Shown here in pieces: positions 30,548 through 38,935 of a DNA stretch of 64,000 nucleotides. Each line of letters begins with the position of its first letter. The first letter of the stretch is position 1. The notes below the pieces were generated by a model, which saw nothing but the letters and a program-made list of their open reading frames with translations, made no database searches and was not told where the DNA came from. The stretch is taken from positions 61,137 through 125,136 of the forward strand of contig CAYZXS010000004.1 in NCBI GenBank assembly GCA_964482495.1, in the 5' to 3' direction. The translations under genes were made by a program, and so were the position numbers. The stretch comes from J029 sp964482495. GTDB taxonomy: Bacteria; Planctomycetota; UBA1135.

Positions 30548-33349
30548 ATGGCCGACACCCGTGACCCGCTGACTCCCGAAGACCTGCTGAAGCACGCCGG
30601 CTGGATCCGGAACCTGGCGCGCAAGCTGCTCCAGGACGAGGCGGCGGCCGAGGACGTGGTGCAGCAGACCTGGACGGCGGCGATCGAGCGCCGGCCTTCC
30701 GCCCGCTCCGAGCTGCGCGGCTGGCTGTGGGTGGTGGCACGCAACTTCGCGCTGCGCCGGCGCCGGCAGGACCGGGTGCTGCGACGGGCGCAGGAGGCGG
30801 GGGCGCTCGCCTCGACGAAGGACGACCCCGCCGCCGCGGTCGAGCGCGGCGAGAGCGCACGCCTGGTCCTCGACGCGGTGTTGACGCTGCCCGAGCGGTC
30901 CCGCCAACTCCTCCTGCTGCGCTACTTCGAGAACCGGCCGCCGCGCGAGATCGCGCGGATCACCGGGATGTCGGGCGACGCCGTGCGCAGCCAGCAGAAG
31001 CGGGCATTGGCCCAACTCCGCAAGGAACTGCAGCGCAGTCTCGGTGAGCAATGGCCGGCGACCTGCTTTGGTCTCATGGGCCCGGGAGGCTGGACTCGCA
31101 GACTGATCCCACTCGCGCTCATGAACGCCCCCCTGAAGCTGACGGTTGCAAGTTTGGTCCTCCTGCTCGGCGTCGCCTTAGTGTTGGCGGCCGACCGAGA
31201 CGAAGAGGAGAAACCCGATCCCGAGGTCACCGCTGCCAGCATCGAGACCGCCTCTGAGGTTCCTGCGCCCGCCTTTTCGCTCGAAGAGGAGGCCGCCCGC
31301 GTCCTGCTCGAGCCAAGCCTGGCCGAATCTCCGGACGATGACGCTGGGGGTGAGGGGGAGATGGTGGATCTCCAGGTAGTGGTGACTTGGAAGATTGGCG
31401 GAGCGGCCATCGCCGGGGTGCCGGTCAGGGTGAATTCAATGTTTCCTGGAGGTCGGTACCAGGAGACTACGGCGGTTTCGGGCAGCGATGGCGTAGCAGC
31501 GTTTCGCTTGCCACGACATGCCGTCCTTACCAGCTTCGGCACGGAGCCCAACCTCCTCGCGCCGCAGCACTTCGTGTCTCCGGGGCGGGCGCTTTCTGGC
31601 TCCACCCTCGTCGTGGAGAGCCTGCGTGTGCCGGGGCCTTGTCGCGTGCGCGGGACGGTGGTCGACCAGGACGAACTTCCGGTTCCCCACGCCGAAGTCT
31701 TCGCCTCTCTGACCCACCCCATGAACTTCGTCTCATCGCGCGCGGTGGCGCCGAGGCGGGCCGTCTTCGCGGACGCCTTGGGCCGCTTTGAGGTGGAGGA
31801 TCTCGGAGGCATGGTCACACTCTGGGCCTCGGCCGAGGGAATGAGCGCTGCGCAGGTCTCGATGGCGGACCTCAGGGAGAAGGAAACGTTGGTGGGCGCC
31901 CGCCTGCAGGTCTTCCCCTCTCACGAGCTGACCGGGCGGGTCGTGGACCAGGACGGCGCGCCGGTGGTTGGAGCGAGGCTAGGGGTCCGCCTGGTGTGGC
32001 AGCCACCGAAGATGAAGGTCGGCGGTCCCGTACTAGGCGTGAATGGGTACTTGCCACTCCCCTTCCTCGACAGCGATGAGACCGGGAGCTTCCGGCTTCA
32101 GATCCTGGACGGCAAGGGCTACTCCCTTCACGTCCAGCACGATCGTCACCCGTCGGCCGGTTTCGACATGCCCCAGGGCGCGAGGGATTGGACGATCCGG
32201 CTAGAGGCGGGGGACCGAATCCGTGGCCGGGTCGTGGATGCGGCCGGTTCGCCCGTCGTGGGGGCGCGCATCAGCTACAGAGGGCTGACGAGCAGGGAGG
32301 TCGCCTCTAATGCCAGCGGGGCGTTCGTGATCGAGGGGATCCAGCGGTCCAGACCGGAACTCCCAGACCGGGTTCCACAGGCATCTCTCGCCGTACTCGC
32401 GCCTGGCCACGCTTTGCGCGTGCTAGAACTCGAGGGGGAATCCGCGGTGAGCGGCGAGATCCTGGTCACGTTGGAAGCCAGTCATGCGCTCACCGGCAGC
32501 GTCATCGATCGCGCAGGCGATCCGTTGCCGAACGCCCGGATCGAGGTCTTCGGCGACCGGACGGTGGCGAACGTCAACTCCTTCCGGGAGCCGCGGAGGC
32601 TGCGGCCATGGGAGGAACTGGCGGAGCGTTGCACGACCAGCGCGGATGCCCGCGGCAATTTCCGCATCGAAGAGCTCTACGCCGGCACCTTCCGGATCAA
32701 GGTGTACGAGCCAGGGTCCAAGGAGACAGCCGCAGTGGTCGAAGGGGTCGCAGGCGGCCCCGCAGTGGCGATCCAACTTGGCGATGGAATGGCCGACCTG
32801 ATCGAACTGCGGGGACGAGTGGTCGACGCCATAACCGGCGAGCCGGTACCAGAGTTCCGGATCCTGATTCGCCCGCTCATTCCCGGTATTCCCTCATCGA
32901 TCGAGGACCCGAGCGGGGAATTCCTGGTGCCCGACCTCCCGGAAGGCGAGATCCGCTACTCCATTCGTGTGCTCGACCCGCCCATGATGGCGAAGGGGAT
33001 CCTGGCGGGGCTCAAGCCCGGCCCGAACCGGCGCGTGTTCGAACTCCGCCCTCCCGTCACTGCGTCCTTTCGGGTGGTGGATCCGTCGGGTAAGCCGCTC
33101 AGCGGGATCCGAGTGGAGGTCCTCGATTCCGAAGATCTGAGAATGGGGCCCGCCTTAATGGGAGGTGAGAAGCTGATCGGCACCTGGGGCGAAGGGGAAA
33201 CGAATGAGAATGGGGTGATCACGATGGACCTTTTCCCGGGAGACGCCTTCGTCGCTGTCTCAAGGCAGAACTGGGAAGAGGTCCAGAGGTGGCCGGTCTG
33301 TCTTGGTGAGCAGCGAGTCTGGCCGGTCGAGCTGGTACTGGAGGAGTAG
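30548..33349 (+). CDS. ECF sigma factor fused through a membrane helix to six carboxypeptidase-regulatory-like repeats
   Basis: 933 residues in one uninterrupted frame. Residues 10-75 are sigma-2 (DEAAAEDVVQQTW...LRGWLWVVARNFALRRRR). Residues 108-162 are sigma-4 with the helix-turn-helix LPERSRQLLLLRYF...PPREIARITGMSGDAVRSQQ. A single transmembrane helix lies at about 196-216, then an acidic linker. Six repeats of the beta-sandwich hallmark G-x-V-x-D-x-x-G-x-P-x-x-G-A follow at about 366, 461, 558, 648, 754 and 839 (for example LTGRVVDQDGAPVVGARLGV). The sigma half faces the cytoplasm and the repeats the outside. ECF factors with C-terminal extensions are known in Planctomycetota; I know no role for this arrangement. 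No anti-sigma gene is adjacent. A TATTCC box lies 6 nt before the ATG. Confidence 0.87.
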   Translation: MADTRDPLTPEDLLKHAGWIRNLARKLLQDEAAAEDVVQQTWTAAIERRPSARSELRGWLWVVARNFALRRRRQDRVLRRAQEAGALASTKDDPAAAVERGESARLVLDAVLTLPERSRQLLLLRYFENRPPREIARITGMSGDAVRSQQKRALAQLRKELQRSLGEQWPATCFGLMGPGGWTRRLIPLALMNAPLKLTVASLVLLLGVALVLAADRDEEEKPDPEVTAASIETASEVPAPAFSLEEEAARVLLEPSLAESPDDDAGGEGEMVDLQVVVTWKIGGAAIAGVPVRVNSMFPGGRYQETTAVSGSDGVAAFRLPRHAVLTSFGTEPNLLAPQHFVSPGRALSGSTLVVESLRVPGPCRVRGTVVDQDELPVPHAEVFASLTHPMNFVSSRAVAPRRAVFADALGRFEVEDLGGMVTLWASAEGMSAAQVSMADLREKETLVGARLQVFPSHELTGRVVDQDGAPVVGARLGVRLVWQPPKMKVGGPVLGVNGYLPLPFLDSDETGSFRLQILDGKGYSLHVQHDRHPSAGFDMPQGARDWTIRLEAGDRIRGRVVDAAGSPVVGARISYRGLTSREVASNASGAFVIEGIQRSRPELPDRVPQASLAVLAPGHALRVLELEGESAVSGEILVTLEASHALTGSVIDRAGDPLPNARIEVFGDRTVANVNSFREPRRLRPWEELAERCTTSADARGNFRIEELYAGTFRIKVYEPGSKETAAVVEGVAGGPAVAIQLGDGMADLIELRGRVVDAITGEPVPEFRILIRPLIPGIPSSIEDPSGEFLVPDLPEGEIRYSIRVLDPPMMAKGILAGLKPGPNRRVFELRPPVTASFRVVDPSGKPLSGIRVEVLDSEDLRMGPALMGGEKLIGTWGEGETNENGVITMDLFPGDAFVAVSRQNWEEVQRWPVCLGEQRVWPVELVLEE

Positions 33350-33484
33350 ACCACCTTCCGGAATACCCAGACTGCCCATGAACGAGATCGGGAGAGCCGA
33401 CCCATGCGGGGCACGGCACCGCTATTGGAATGGAGAAACCAGGCGAATACCACGCGTCATGCTCGCAACCGCTGATTCTCCGCT
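33350..33484. other. Convergent intergenic spacer, no feature seen
   Basis: 135 bp between the ends of the sigma-fusion gene and cyoE. No stable hairpin or U-tract was seen on either strand and no gene is supported. Confidence 0.45.
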
Positions 33485-34345
33485 TCAAACAAGCGCGTCG
33501 ACCACCAGCGCCGCCATCACCAGCGGCAGGTGCACCAGGCTCGCCCACAGCAGCATGCGCGCGCGCTTGTCCGTCCGCCGCAGGCCGAAGTGCAGGGTGA
33601 AGGCGAGGAAGCCCAGCGTCAGGGTCAGTGCGGAATAGAAGTACAGCTTGCCGGCGAAGCCGAACAGGGTGGGCAGCAGCGCCACTGGCACCAGGGCGAT
33701 GCCGTAGTAGGCTGCCTGGCGGGCGCTGAGCTTGCCGCTGTCGTCGACGTTGGACAGCATCTTGAGCCCGCCGCGCTCGTAGTCCTGGCGGTAGAGCCAG
33801 GCGATCGCCAGGAAGTGGGGGAACTGCCACAGGTAGAGGATGGCGAACAGGATGCCGGCGAAGATGTCCAAGCCGCGGCCGGCCGCCGCCCAGCCCACCA
33901 GCAGCGGCAGCGCGCCGGGGATCCCCCCGACCAGGGTGTTCAGCACCGTCACCTGCTTGAGCGGCGTGTAGACCCAGACGTAGAGCACCACCATCACCGC
34001 CGCCAGCCAGGCCGTCAGCGGGTTCAGGAACACCCACAGCCAGACCGTGCCAAGGACCGCCGTGGCGTAGCCGAAGCGGCGCGCGGTCGCGACCGGCACC
34101 CGCCCGGCCGGCAGCGGCCGGTCCTTGGTCCGGTCCATGCGGGCGTCGATGTCGACCTCGAGCACCTGGTTGAGCGCCGCCGAGGCGCTGCTCGTCAGCG
34201 TCAAGCCGATCAGCAGGTGCAGGGTGGCGATCGGGTCGAGGTACTTGCCGCCGGCGATCCACATGCAGGCCACCGCGGCGACCGTGGCCACCAGCTGGAT
34301 CCGCGCCTTGGTCAGCGCCACCCAGTCGCTGAGGCTGCCGCGCAT
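33485..34345 (-). CDS. cyoE: Protohaem IX farnesyltransferase
   Basis: 286-residue UbiA-family membrane enzyme with about nine helices that adds a farnesyl group to haem b, giving haem o for the oxidase. The Asp-rich substrate motifs are NQVLEVDIDARMDRTKDRPLP near 60-80 and a second at YRQDYERGGLKMLSNVD. Last gene of the minus-strand assembly operon, 2 nt after ctaA. Together with CtaA it supplies haem a to the caa3 oxidase encoded at 24228-29087, although the two blocks are separated by an insert. The start is the ATG at 34345. Confidence 0.94.
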   Translation of the reverse strand: MRGSLSDWVALTKARIQLVATVAAVACMWIAGGKYLDPIATLHLLIGLTLTSSASAALNQVLEVDIDARMDRTKDRPLPAGRVPVATARRFGYATAVLGTVWLWVFLNPLTAWLAAVMVVLYVWVYTPLKQVTVLNTLVGGIPGALPLLVGWAAAGRGLDIFAGILFAILYLWQFPHFLAIAWLYRQDYERGGLKMLSNVDDSGKLSARQAAYYGIALVPVALLPTLFGFAGKLYFYSALTLTLGFLAFTLHFGLRRTDKRARMLLWASLVHLPLVMAALVVDALV

Positions 34346-34347
34346 GC

Positions 34348-35319
34348 TCAAGCGGCGGCGCTGCCGCCGCTGGCGTCGGTCGCGCTCGCGCCGCCGGCCG
34401 TCTCCGGCAGCAGCCGGTGCTTGGCCTCGAGGTAGATCGCGGTCACCACCGCCAGCACGCACACGCCGACCAGCAGGTGGGCCGTCGCGAAGCCGGCCTG
34501 GGACAGGAAGCGGGCCTTCTCGCTCTCGAGGCGGCCGGCCATCGGGCCCCAGATGAAGGCCCAGGTGCCGAGGCCGAGGCCGAGCTGCATGCCCAGCAGG
34601 TTCGCCAGCCAGCGCGCTTGGCGCCACAAGGCCGGGTGCTTGGGGAAGTGCCGCGCCACCAGCCAGACCACCCCGAGCAGCACCGCGCTGGCGGTCAGCG
34701 CCAGCACGAAGTGGCCGCCGAAGGCCGCCTCCTTGTGCCGCAAGCTGGCCGCCGCCACCAGGTTCAGGAACAGGGCCACGATCGCCACCAGGCTCCACAG
34801 ACGCAGGCGCGCCGCCTCGGCGCTGCGCACCATCGCCCGGTCCAGGCACCACGGCTTCGAGCTGTGCTGGATCATCGCCACGATCGCCACCACCACCAGC
34901 TGCGCCCCGACGGCGTGGATGATGCCGGTCGCCTGGGCGTTCTCGGTCACGCGGAAGGCGCCCAGCAGCCCCTGCACGATCACCAGCAGCAGGATGCCGA
35001 TCGACAGCTTCTTCCACGCCGCCGGCACGCCCTTGGTGAACAGCGTCGCCAGCACCATGCCGATGCACAGCAGCCCGATCAGGGTGCCGGCCTGGCGGTG
35101 GGTGTGCTCGAGGTTGGCGCCGGCGCCGAACTCGTCGGCCAGCTCGCCGTAGAAGAAGTTGAACAGGCTGGCGCCGTTCATGTCGGGCCAGGTCGGGTAG
35201 GCCATGCCGACCTCGGCGCTGGTGACGGCGCCGCCCAGCCCGATCGTCAGCAGCACCGACACCACCAGCGAGGCCCAGGCCAGCCGGTGGATCCAAGGGA
35301 AGTAGTGCGGCTCGGTCAT
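34348..35319 (-). CDS. ctaA: Haem A synthase
   Basis: 323-residue, eight-helix membrane protein that oxidises the C8 methyl of haem o to give haem a. The paired His motifs for the two haems are seen as LEHTHRQAGTLIG in the first half and ATAHLLVG in the second, with an IIHAVGAQL segment between. The MAYPTWPDM loop matches the extracellular loop 1 region. The Ala/Ser-rich C-terminal end is disordered. Its start (35319) overlaps the stop of the dihaem cytochrome gene as ATGA. Confidence 0.92.
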   Translation of the reverse strand: MTEPHYFPWIHRLAWASLVVSVLLTIGLGGAVTSAEVGMAYPTWPDMNGASLFNFFYGELADEFGAGANLEHTHRQAGTLIGLLCIGMVLATLFTKGVPAAWKKLSIGILLLVIVQGLLGAFRVTENAQATGIIHAVGAQLVVVAIVAMIQHSSKPWCLDRAMVRSAEAARLRLWSLVAIVALFLNLVAAASLRHKEAAFGGHFVLALTASAVLLGVVWLVARHFPKHPALWRQARWLANLLGMQLGLGLGTWAFIWGPMAGRLESEKARFLSQAGFATAHLLVGVCVLAVVTAIYLEAKHRLLPETAGGASATDASGGSAAA

Positions 35320-36338
35320 CGGTCCTCCTCCTCGGCGAAGCTGCGGACGTAGCGGACCAGGGCCCAGATCTCCTCGGGGCTCAGGTGCTCGGCGTTGCCC
35401 GGCATCGGCGTGCCCTTCACGCCGTGGGCGATGCGCCGGTAGAGGTCCTCCGGCTCGCCGCCGCCGAACCACTTGCCGTCGGCGAAGGAGCGCGGCCGGG
35501 CCTCGTCTCCCCACTCGTCGCGCAGCAGCCACTCGCCGCCGCCGAAGGCGACCGGGCCCTCCCCGCCGCCGTCGGCGCCGTGGCAGGTGTCACAGGCGCG
35601 GGCGGCGAAGAGCTCGGCGGCGCGGTCGTTGGCCTCGTGCTCGGGGCCGGTCTCGGGCACCGGCGGCGGGGCGGCGGCGGCGCCGGCCCAGGCCGCGCGC
35701 ACGGCCTCGTACTCCGCGGCTACCGCCGCCGCCATGCCCTCGGGGGTCAGCGCAGGGTCGTCGGCCTCGAGCCGCCGGAGCAGCGCGCCCTCGGTGGCGC
35801 CGCGCATGAGCAGGTACTGGACGTAGCTGGCGAGCTGGCGGCGGGCGCTCTCGGGCAGCGTCGGGAAGCCGGCCATCGAGGTCGTCGGCACACCGTCGCG
35901 GATCAGCCGCTCCAGGTCCTCCCGCAGAGGCGGCTGCCCGGCGGGCGTGCTAGTGAACTTGATCTTGCCCAGCCGGAAGCTGCGCGGCCGCGGCCGGAGC
36001 AGCCGGGCGGTGCCGGTGTCCGCCGCCCCGGTGACGCCGTGGCACTGGGTGCACTTCACGGCGTAGCCCGAGCGCCCAGCCCGCAGCTCTTCCTCGTCAG
36101 CGACCCCGGGCATGCCGGCGGCGGGCAGCTTCGGCTCGCGGTAGCCGCCGAACTCGGCCTCCATGGCCGTCGCCAGGGCTTCGGCCAGCGCCGGGTCGAA
36201 GCCCGGGCCGGCGGCGTCGGCGGCGGCCTCGGCCAGCACGTCGTGCTCGCTGGTCACGCCGCCGGCGAAGGTCAGGATCAGGCCGGCCGCGGAGGCGGCG
36301 GCCACGACCAGGAGCAGCAGTCGGTCGATCGGTTTCAT
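35316..36338 (-). CDS. Membrane-anchored dihaem cytochrome c
   Basis: 340-residue periplasmic cytochrome with an N-terminal signal anchor (about 6-26). Two class I cytochrome domains follow: the first with CTQCH (about 96-100) and Met in TTSMAGF; the second with CDTCH (about 257-261) and Met in GTPMPGN. A Pro/Ala-rich hinge separates them. It is located inside the operon for oxidase assembly (SCO, DUF420, CtaA, CyoE), which suggests it hands electrons to the caa3 oxidase or to a copper chaperone. The partner is inferred only. Confidence 0.87.
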   Translation of the reverse strand: MKPIDRLLLLVVAAASAAGLILTFAGGVTSEHDVLAEAAADAAGPGFDPALAEALATAMEAEFGGYREPKLPAAGMPGVADEEELRAGRSGYAVKCTQCHGVTGAADTGTARLLRPRPRSFRLGKIKFTSTPAGQPPLREDLERLIRDGVPTTSMAGFPTLPESARRQLASYVQYLLMRGATEGALLRRLEADDPALTPEGMAAAVAAEYEAVRAAWAGAAAAPPPVPETGPEHEANDRAAELFAARACDTCHGADGGGEGPVAFGGGEWLLRDEWGDEARPRSFADGKWFGGGEPEDLYRRIAHGVKGTPMPGNAEHLSPEEIWALVRYVRSFAEEEDR

Positions 36339-36796
36339 CCTTCGGTCCCCGCGCCGCCGAGGGCGAGCGCGCCGGAGTCGGTGAACACGTAGAGCACCAG
36401 GTAGATCATGACGCCCGTGGCGGAGACATACAGCCACACCGGCAGCGTCTTGCACGCCCAGCGGCGGTGGGCCTCGCGGCGGTCCTTCAGGCCCAGCCAG
36501 AGGGTGCGCAGCGCCATCAGCGGCACCGCGGCGGCGAGCACCGTGTGGGTCAGCAGCAGCAGCAGGTAGGGGGTCTTGCCCCAGTCCGGCCCGGCGTAGC
36601 GGACCAGGATCTCATTCGTGAAGTGGTAATAGAGGTAGCTGGCCAGGAAGGCCACCGAGCTCAGGAAGGCGGCCTTCATGCAGGCGCCGTGGGCGCCCTC
36701 GCGGCCGCGCCGGATCATCGCGTAGCCGCACAGCAGGAAGACGCCGGCGAGGCCGTTGAGGGAGGCGTTCAGGGTCGGCAGGAAGGGGAGCTCCAT
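36335..36796 (-). CDS. DUF420 membrane protein, oxidase assembly-associated
   Basis: 153-residue four-helix protein of the DUF420 family (CtaM/YozB-like). Family features: the LPTLNASLNGLAGVFLLCGY opening, the YYHFTNEI loop, LLTHTVLAAAVP and RRWACKTLPVWLYVSATGVMIYLVLY with conserved His, Arg and Trp. In Firmicutes a member is needed for maturation of haem A oxidases, so a similar role is likely here given the operon. It overlaps the cytochrome gene downstream (ATGA). Confidence 0.85.
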   Translation of the reverse strand: MELPFLPTLNASLNGLAGVFLLCGYAMIRRGREGAHGACMKAAFLSSVAFLASYLYYHFTNEILVRYAGPDWGKTPYLLLLLTHTVLAAAVPLMALRTLWLGLKDRREAHRRWACKTLPVWLYVSATGVMIYLVLYVFTDSGALALGGAGTEG

Positions 36797-36805
36797 GGCG
36801 TCCGC

Positions 36806-37423
36806 TCAGCCCTGGTCCGCCGAAGCTCCGGTCCCCGCGGCGGCGGCCGTGTCCGCCGGCTCGTCGAGCAGCTGCCGGATGGCGCGGTCCATGCGCGGCC
36901 GCAGCTCCTCGTCGAGGCCGTCGTAGTAGCCGCGCACCCGGCCTCGGCGGTCCACCAGGACGAAGCGCGAGCTGTGCAGGATGTGGCCCTCTTCGTCCAT
37001 CTCGTCGCCGAAGGCCAGCTTGAAGGACTGGAAGCTCAGCTCGGCGATGTCCTCGCGGGCGCCGGTCAGGAAGCGCCAGCCCTCCTGCGGCAGCTCCAGC
37101 CGGTCGGCGTAGGCCTTGAGCACCGAGGGCTCGTCGAAGCCGGGGTCGATGGTGAAGCTGAGCCGCTTCAGCTCGGCCTCTCCCGGGAAGCGCTCGCCGA
37201 CCTCCTTCATGGCCTGGGTCATGTGGGGGCAGATCGAGCCGCAGCGAGTGAAGAAGAAGTCGATCACCCAGACCGCGCCGTCCATGTCCGCCCGGGTGAA
37301 CGGGCGGCCGTCCTGGTCGGTCAGGGTGAACTCGGCGATCTCGCCGATCGGGTCCAGGTTCTCGGCCGGCGGCTGGCAGGCAGGCACCGCGGCCAGGAGC
37401 GCCAACAGGAGGGAGCGCCTCAT
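36806..37423 (-). CDS. SCO1/SenC-type lipoprotein copper chaperone
   Basis: 205 residues; signal peptide with lipobox (LLAAVPAC, Cys16). It has a thioredoxin-like fold with the copper/redox motif CGSIC (followed by PHM), a SFTIDPGFDEP strand and the distal His in HILHSSRFVLVD. It is predicted to load CuA of the oxidase from the outer side. First gene of the assembly operon SCO-DUF420-cytochrome-ctaA-cyoE. A TACAAT box ends 10 nt ahead of its ATG within a palindrome. This is the second SCO of the window; the one at 23398 is anchored by a C-terminal helix instead. Confidence 0.9.
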   Translation of the reverse strand: MRRSLLLALLAAVPACQPPAENLDPIGEIAEFTLTDQDGRPFTRADMDGAVWVIDFFFTRCGSICPHMTQAMKEVGERFPGEAELKRLSFTIDPGFDEPSVLKAYADRLELPQEGWRFLTGAREDIAELSFQSFKLAFGDEMDEEGHILHSSRFVLVDRRGRVRGYYDGLDEELRPRMDRAIRQLLDEPADTAAAAGTGASADQG

Positions 37424-37425
37424 GG

Positions 37426-37487
37426 AACCCCGGATTGTAGGACCGGGCGGGAAGGCGGCCAGCCCTCCCGCCCGGCAATCCGGGGTT
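37426..37487 (-). promoter_or_regulatory. Nested palindrome containing the -10 box of the SCO operon
   Basis: Outer perfect 12-bp arms 37426-37437 and 37476-37487 (AACCCCGGATTG and its complement) enclose inner perfect 10-bp arms 37443-37452 and 37466-37475. A minus-strand TACAAT (37434-37439) sits at the inner end of the left arm, 10 nt before the ATG at 37423. A regulator bound here would cover the promoter; it could also serve as a terminator for readthrough from the porin gene. Confidence 0.6.
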
Positions 37488-37535
37488 GCGGCGGCTTTGT
37501 CACCGGATTCCGCCCCCGACCGGTGCCCAAATGAG

Positions 37536-37562
37536 CAACGGCGCCGCGGAGCGGCGCCGTTG
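37536..37562 (-). terminator. GC-rich terminator hairpin after the porin gene
   Basis: Perfect 12-bp stem (37536-37547 with 37551-37562) with a 3-nt loop, 24 nt past the porin stop codon. The following minus-strand bases (CTCATTTGGG) give only a weak U-tract. Confidence 0.7.
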
Positions 37563-37585
37563 GTGGGTCCGGGCCTTGCCCTGGG

Positions 37586-38704
37586 TCAGAAGGCGATGTT
37601 GAAGTCCACCCGGAAGCGGTAGCGGTTGTCGTCGTTGGCGCCAGCGGCGACCTCGTTCGGAGCCGAGATCATGCCCCAGACGTGCAGGCCGACGTTCTGT
37701 GCCAGCTTGTACTTCCAGCCGATGACGTGGCTGTCGTGGTTGGTGGCCAGCAGCATGTCGTCCTGGGCGAAGGCCGAGAAGACGGCGTCTTGCTCGATGG
37801 TCTGGTACTGGTAGTAGACCTTCGACTCCTTGCCGTAGGCCGCGCCCAGCGCCCAACCCTGGTCACCGACGCCGCTGGCGGCGCGGGTGTTGAGGACGAA
37901 CTCACCGGAGACCGTGATCGGGGCCTCGGCGTCGCCGTTGTTCCAGGCCACGATCGGGTTGATGAGGCCGAACTCGGAGCTGAACTGGTTGCCAGCGCCG
38001 TTGGTGGCGTTTCCGGCGTTGTCGGCGAAGATGCCGCCGTTGCCGTCCGGGGTGACGTCGCCGTAGAAGTAGTAGTTCAGGGCCGCGTCGACGTTGCCGT
38101 CGAACTTGGCGTGGGCGCCCATGTTGAGCATGGTGGCCTCTTCGCCGCCGCCCATCTCGGTGAGGATGTAGTCACCGATGTAGAAGTCCCAGGCCTGGAT
38201 GGCGCCGTCGCCGGAGCCGCCGGTGCCGAAGGCGACACCCTCGGGCTGCACGTCCTGGTCCCAGACCAGCTCGCCGTAGACCGGGTTGGAGTAGCCGGGG
38301 CGGCCGAACTTGCCGCCGGTCATCCACCAACCGTCAGCCCACTCGGGCTGGTACTTCAGGAAGGCGCGGTCGAGGTTGAAGGCGAAGCTGTCGAAGTTGC
38401 TGCCGCCGGTGCCGCCGAGATCCTGGTGCGGGCTGTTCGGGTCGTCCGGGTTGCCGGTGCGGGCCCGGAAACCGACCTTCAGGCTGTCAGTGGCCTGGTA
38501 GTTGGCGCCGAAGCGCAGGCGCAGACGGCCGCGGAAGCGGTCGTGCTGGGTGTTGTTGAGCAGCTTGTGGTTCGACTCCGCGCGGAGGCGGAAGTCGCCG
38601 AAGAAGTCGAGCTTCTCAGGATCCTGGGCTTGAGCTTGGGCGGGCATGCCGACCCAGGCAATGGCGCCAAGGGCGATGACAGCGGTTGAGCGGGTAAGAC
38701 GCAT
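37586..38704 (-). CDS. Outer-membrane porin-like beta-barrel
   Basis: 372-residue exported protein with a signal peptide cleaved after AQAQA (about residue 26). The rest is a run of alternating polar/hydrophobic strands separated by acidic loops (DFRLRAESNHKL, RLRLRFGANYQ, SLKVGFRARTGN, and others), ending in DNRYRFRVDFNIAF. The C-terminal Phe is the standard BAM recognition signal. This fits a putative-porin family (Porin_5-like) forming a passive channel in a diderm outer membrane. Its own operon, with a strong terminator and a TATAGT box about 84 nt upstream of the ATG. Confidence 0.8.
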   Translation of the reverse strand: MRLTRSTAVIALGAIAWVGMPAQAQAQDPEKLDFFGDFRLRAESNHKLLNNTQHDRFRGRLRLRFGANYQATDSLKVGFRARTGNPDDPNSPHQDLGGTGGSNFDSFAFNLDRAFLKYQPEWADGWWMTGGKFGRPGYSNPVYGELVWDQDVQPEGVAFGTGGSGDGAIQAWDFYIGDYILTEMGGGEEATMLNMGAHAKFDGNVDAALNYYFYGDVTPDGNGGIFADNAGNATNGAGNQFSSEFGLINPIVAWNNGDAEAPITVSGEFVLNTRAASGVGDQGWALGAAYGKESKVYYQYQTIEQDAVFSAFAQDDMLLATNHDSHVIGWKYKLAQNVGLHVWGMISAPNEVAAGANDDNRYRFRVDFNIAF

Positions 38705-38935
38705 GGTTCCGTTCTTGGGGTTCCTGGCGCCGGTGCGGAATTGCGTGGACGCGTGATGGCGGTCCCGGGCGCGCGGGAAGGGGGGGAACTATAGGGGTCG
38801 CTCATGAATCTGGGAATAACAGGGGAGTTTCGGTGCGAAAGGAGAGGGGGTGGCCCAGGGGCGCGCGCGGCGCTTCCCCTCCCGGCCCTCGCCGCCGAGG
38901 ACCGGCTGGAACATCCAGGGTTCGACCGAAACGCT
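38705..38935. other. Spacer between the porin promoter and an OPT gene end
   Basis: 231 bp. On the minus strand a TATAGT box (38788-38793) is a candidate -10 for the porin, giving an 80-nt or so leader. The part beyond 38850 is GC-rich with a loose hairpin that may end the OPT transcript. No gene is supported. Confidence 0.4.

Noticed and set aside
30468..30548. Anti-sigma factor gene beside the sigma fusion
   Set aside because: No zinc-binding HxxxCxxC or anti-sigma domain is found upstream or downstream; the neighbour is a DUF4143 ATPase.
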